DNA from: Bacteroidota bacterium | GTDB lineage: Bacteria > Bacteroidota > Ignavibacteria > UBA10030 > UBA8401 | Direction of reading: 5' to 3' | DNA: 16,569 nucleotides | Assembly: GCA_023229405.1 (NCBI GenBank) | Contig: JALNZH010000048.1 | Location: 1-16,569, forward strand | Shown: positions 15,435 to 16,569 of the stretch, piece by piece | Position numbering within the stretch: the first letter of the stretch is position 1 | Layout of the letters: each line of letters begins with the position of its first letter | Notes under the pieces: generated by a model | The model's input: only the letters and a program-made list of their open reading frames with translations | What the model was told of the DNA's origin: nothing | The model's database searches: none | Program-made: the position numbers and the translations under genes

Positions 15435-16569
15435 GCTGCAGTCGTTTTACGTTGTGGAAATTCGATGGTAATGGCTGTACCCCGTTTATTTTCTATGACA
15501 ATCGTCCCCTTCAGCTGTTCCGCTAGTGCCTGGACGAGTTTCAGACCTAACGATGCCGTATCCCCGGTGCGCTTCGCAAGTCCGACTCCATTGTCTCGAA
15601 TGGAAAGTTGAACCATTGACACCCGTTTCTTTTTCGCTTCAACAATGATTGTTCCTGTCCGTTTCTTCGGGAATGCATATTTTAATGCATTCGAGACCAG
15701 TTCGTTGATGATCAAGCCGCATAGAATCGCATTATCGAAATCCAACGAAACCGATCCGATCTTCACCTCCACATCAATCTCCCCGGTTTTTGATCCAAAA
15801 GATTTTTGTAGTGATGCAACCAATTGCTTCACATAAGCGGAAAAGTTCACACTGGCAAGATCATGTGACTGGTATAAAATTTCGTGTACCAGTGACATGG
15901 ATTTTACGCGGTTCTGACTCTCACGGAACAACCCCACCATCGATTTGTCCTTCACCGAGGCGGACTGTAAATTAAGAAGACTTGAGATCACTTGCATATT
16001 ATTCTTCACTCGATGATGCACTTCTTTTAACAAAATTTCCTTTTCCTGCAGCGATCTCCGCTGCCGTTCCTCTGCCTTGGTCCTCTCCGTTACGTTCCGG
16101 AAGTTGGCAACGAATGCGTTGACGCTGGAGTTGTTGAAGAGGTTTGTCACCATCCCTTCGATATATATCCATTCACCGTTTTTGTGTTTAAACCGTCCGA
16201 TAAGATTTTCGCTGCGATCGAATTCAACCATCAATCTGCCGAATTTAAATGCGTATTTTTTTGCTTCGTACGGATGCAGTAAAGAAAAAATGCTCCGGCC
16301 CAGCAGTTCATCGGAAGGGTAACCGATGATGGAAGAAGCAGATGTACTGACAAACGTTATCACGCCCAATTTATCCATCAGGATGATACCATCTGCGCTT
16401 CGTTCGATCAGAATACGGAATCGCTCTTCCACCTGTTTCCGTTCGGTGATATCCTGAACGCCTCCCATCACTTTTACCACAGTCCGAGACGTTTCGTCAA
16501 TTATGGGCTTGACGTAGTCCCGCAACCACCGCACATCGCCGTTCTTTGCGATCACCCGGTATTCAACTA
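15431..16569 (-). CDS. PAS-containing HisKA_2-type sensor histidine kinase, partial (5' end outside window)
   Basis: The frame is open to the window edge, so the true start lies outside. The GTG at 16553-16555 is internal, because coding sequence (V-E-Y-R) continues upstream of it. Positions here count from that GTG. Residues 1-40 are the end of one PAS/PAC unit (R-W-L-R-D-Y, G-V-Q-D-I-T-E-R-K). A full PAS domain spans about 45-160. The phosphotransfer region is HisKA_2-like: L-L-K-E-V-H-H-R-V-K-N-N-M-Q-V-I-S-S-L at about 175-193, with the phospho-accepting histidine in the H-H pair (180/181; H181 by alignment to HWE kinases). The ATPase domain shows N-E-L-V-S-N-A at 284-290, D-N-G-V-G at 321-325 and S-L-G-L-K-L-V at 335-341. 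The last codons overlap the start of the hybrid kinase by 4 bp, whose receiver is the obvious candidate partner. No membrane segment is visible in the part present. Confidence 0.92.
   Translation of the reverse strand, partial: VEYRVIAKNGDVRWLRDYVKPIIDETSRTVVKVMGGVQDITERKQVEERFRILIERSADGIILMDKLGVITFVSTSASSIIGYPSDELLGRSIFSLLHPYEAKKYAFKFGRLMVEFDRSENLIGRFKHKNGEWIYIEGMVTNLFNNSSVNAFVANFRNVTERTKAEERQRRSLQEKEILLKEVHHRVKNNMQVISSLLNLQSASVKDKSMVGLFRESQNRVKSMSLVHEILYQSHDLASVNFSAYVKQLVASLQKSFGSKTGEIDVEVKIGSVSLDFDNAILCGLIINELVSNALKYAFPKKRTGTIIVEAKKKRVSMVQLSIRDNGVGLAKRTGDTASLGLKLVQALAEQLKGTIVIENKRGTAITIEFPQRKTTAA

Noticed and set aside
12600..16460. Recurring DNA phrase like TTCCGTTCGGTRATATCGCG through both kinase genes
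   Set aside because: It encodes the conserved R-D-I-T-E-R-K end of each PAS/PAC unit on the minus strand. It reflects domain duplication and protein conservation, not a DNA repeat element.
16077..16555. GTG at 16553-16555 as the true start of the HisKA_2 kinase
   Set aside because: Coding sequence typical of a PAS/PAC end continues upstream of it to the window edge, so the gene is simply truncated by the window.
1..16569. CRISPR arrays, tRNA or rRNA genes, transposases, phage genes
   Set aside because: No regularly spaced direct repeats, no cloverleaf or rRNA-like sequence, and no protein of these classes was seen on either strand.

Overview
The window looks like chromosomal DNA from the Bacteroidota/Chlorobiota side of the tree, most likely an Ignavibacteria-like lineage. 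The best clue is the secreted protein on the minus strand at 545-3316. It ends in a type IX secretion (T9SS) sorting domain with the Y-P-N-P-F-N-P-T motif typical of that group. A full-length DsbD, a multi-PAS hybrid kinase and a lipid-anchored propeller protein fit this picture. The strong ssb promoter is of the TTGACA/TATxxT type, not the -33/-7 type of classical Bacteroidetes. The assignment is inference from protein style; no rRNA or tRNA is present to confirm it.

Layout. (1) 1-3316, minus strand: two exported proteins in a row. The first (3316 to 545) is a large modular T9SS client. The second, downstream gene (433 to beyond position 1) is cut by the window edge. Overlapping hairpins fill the short gap between them. 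(2) 3317-3864: a spacer with small inverted repeats and no convincing gene. (3) 3865-5667, minus strand: dsbD, a membrane electron carrier that sends reducing power to the cell envelope. (4) 5668-6597: a 930-bp AT-rich spacer made of inverted repeats and degenerate repeat-like pieces, ending in the ssb promoter. (5) 6598-10511, plus strand: ssb, a strong terminator, then ggt (exported gamma-glutamyltransferase) and a lipoprotein with a seven-repeat propeller, 4 bp apart. (6) 10518-16569, minus strand: a signalling operon read right to left. It holds a HisKA_2-type PAS histidine kinase (5' end outside the window), a 1330-residue hybrid kinase with a receiver at each end (4-bp start/stop overlap), and a TIGR01777-family NAD(P)-binding protein 12 bp further on.

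How the genes work together. The two kinases are probably translationally coupled and could form a phosphorelay. ggt and the lipoprotein are probably co-expressed envelope proteins. DsbD could serve oxidative folding of exported proteins, though nothing ties it to a specific neighbour. ssb is housekeeping.

I found no CRISPR array, prophage, transposase, toxin-antitoxin pair, tRNA or rRNA. Nothing here is clearly a new system. The items most worth a second look are the two-receiver kinase operon, the cohesin-like plus dockerin-like T9SS protein, and the inverted-repeat-rich spacer between dsbD and ssb.
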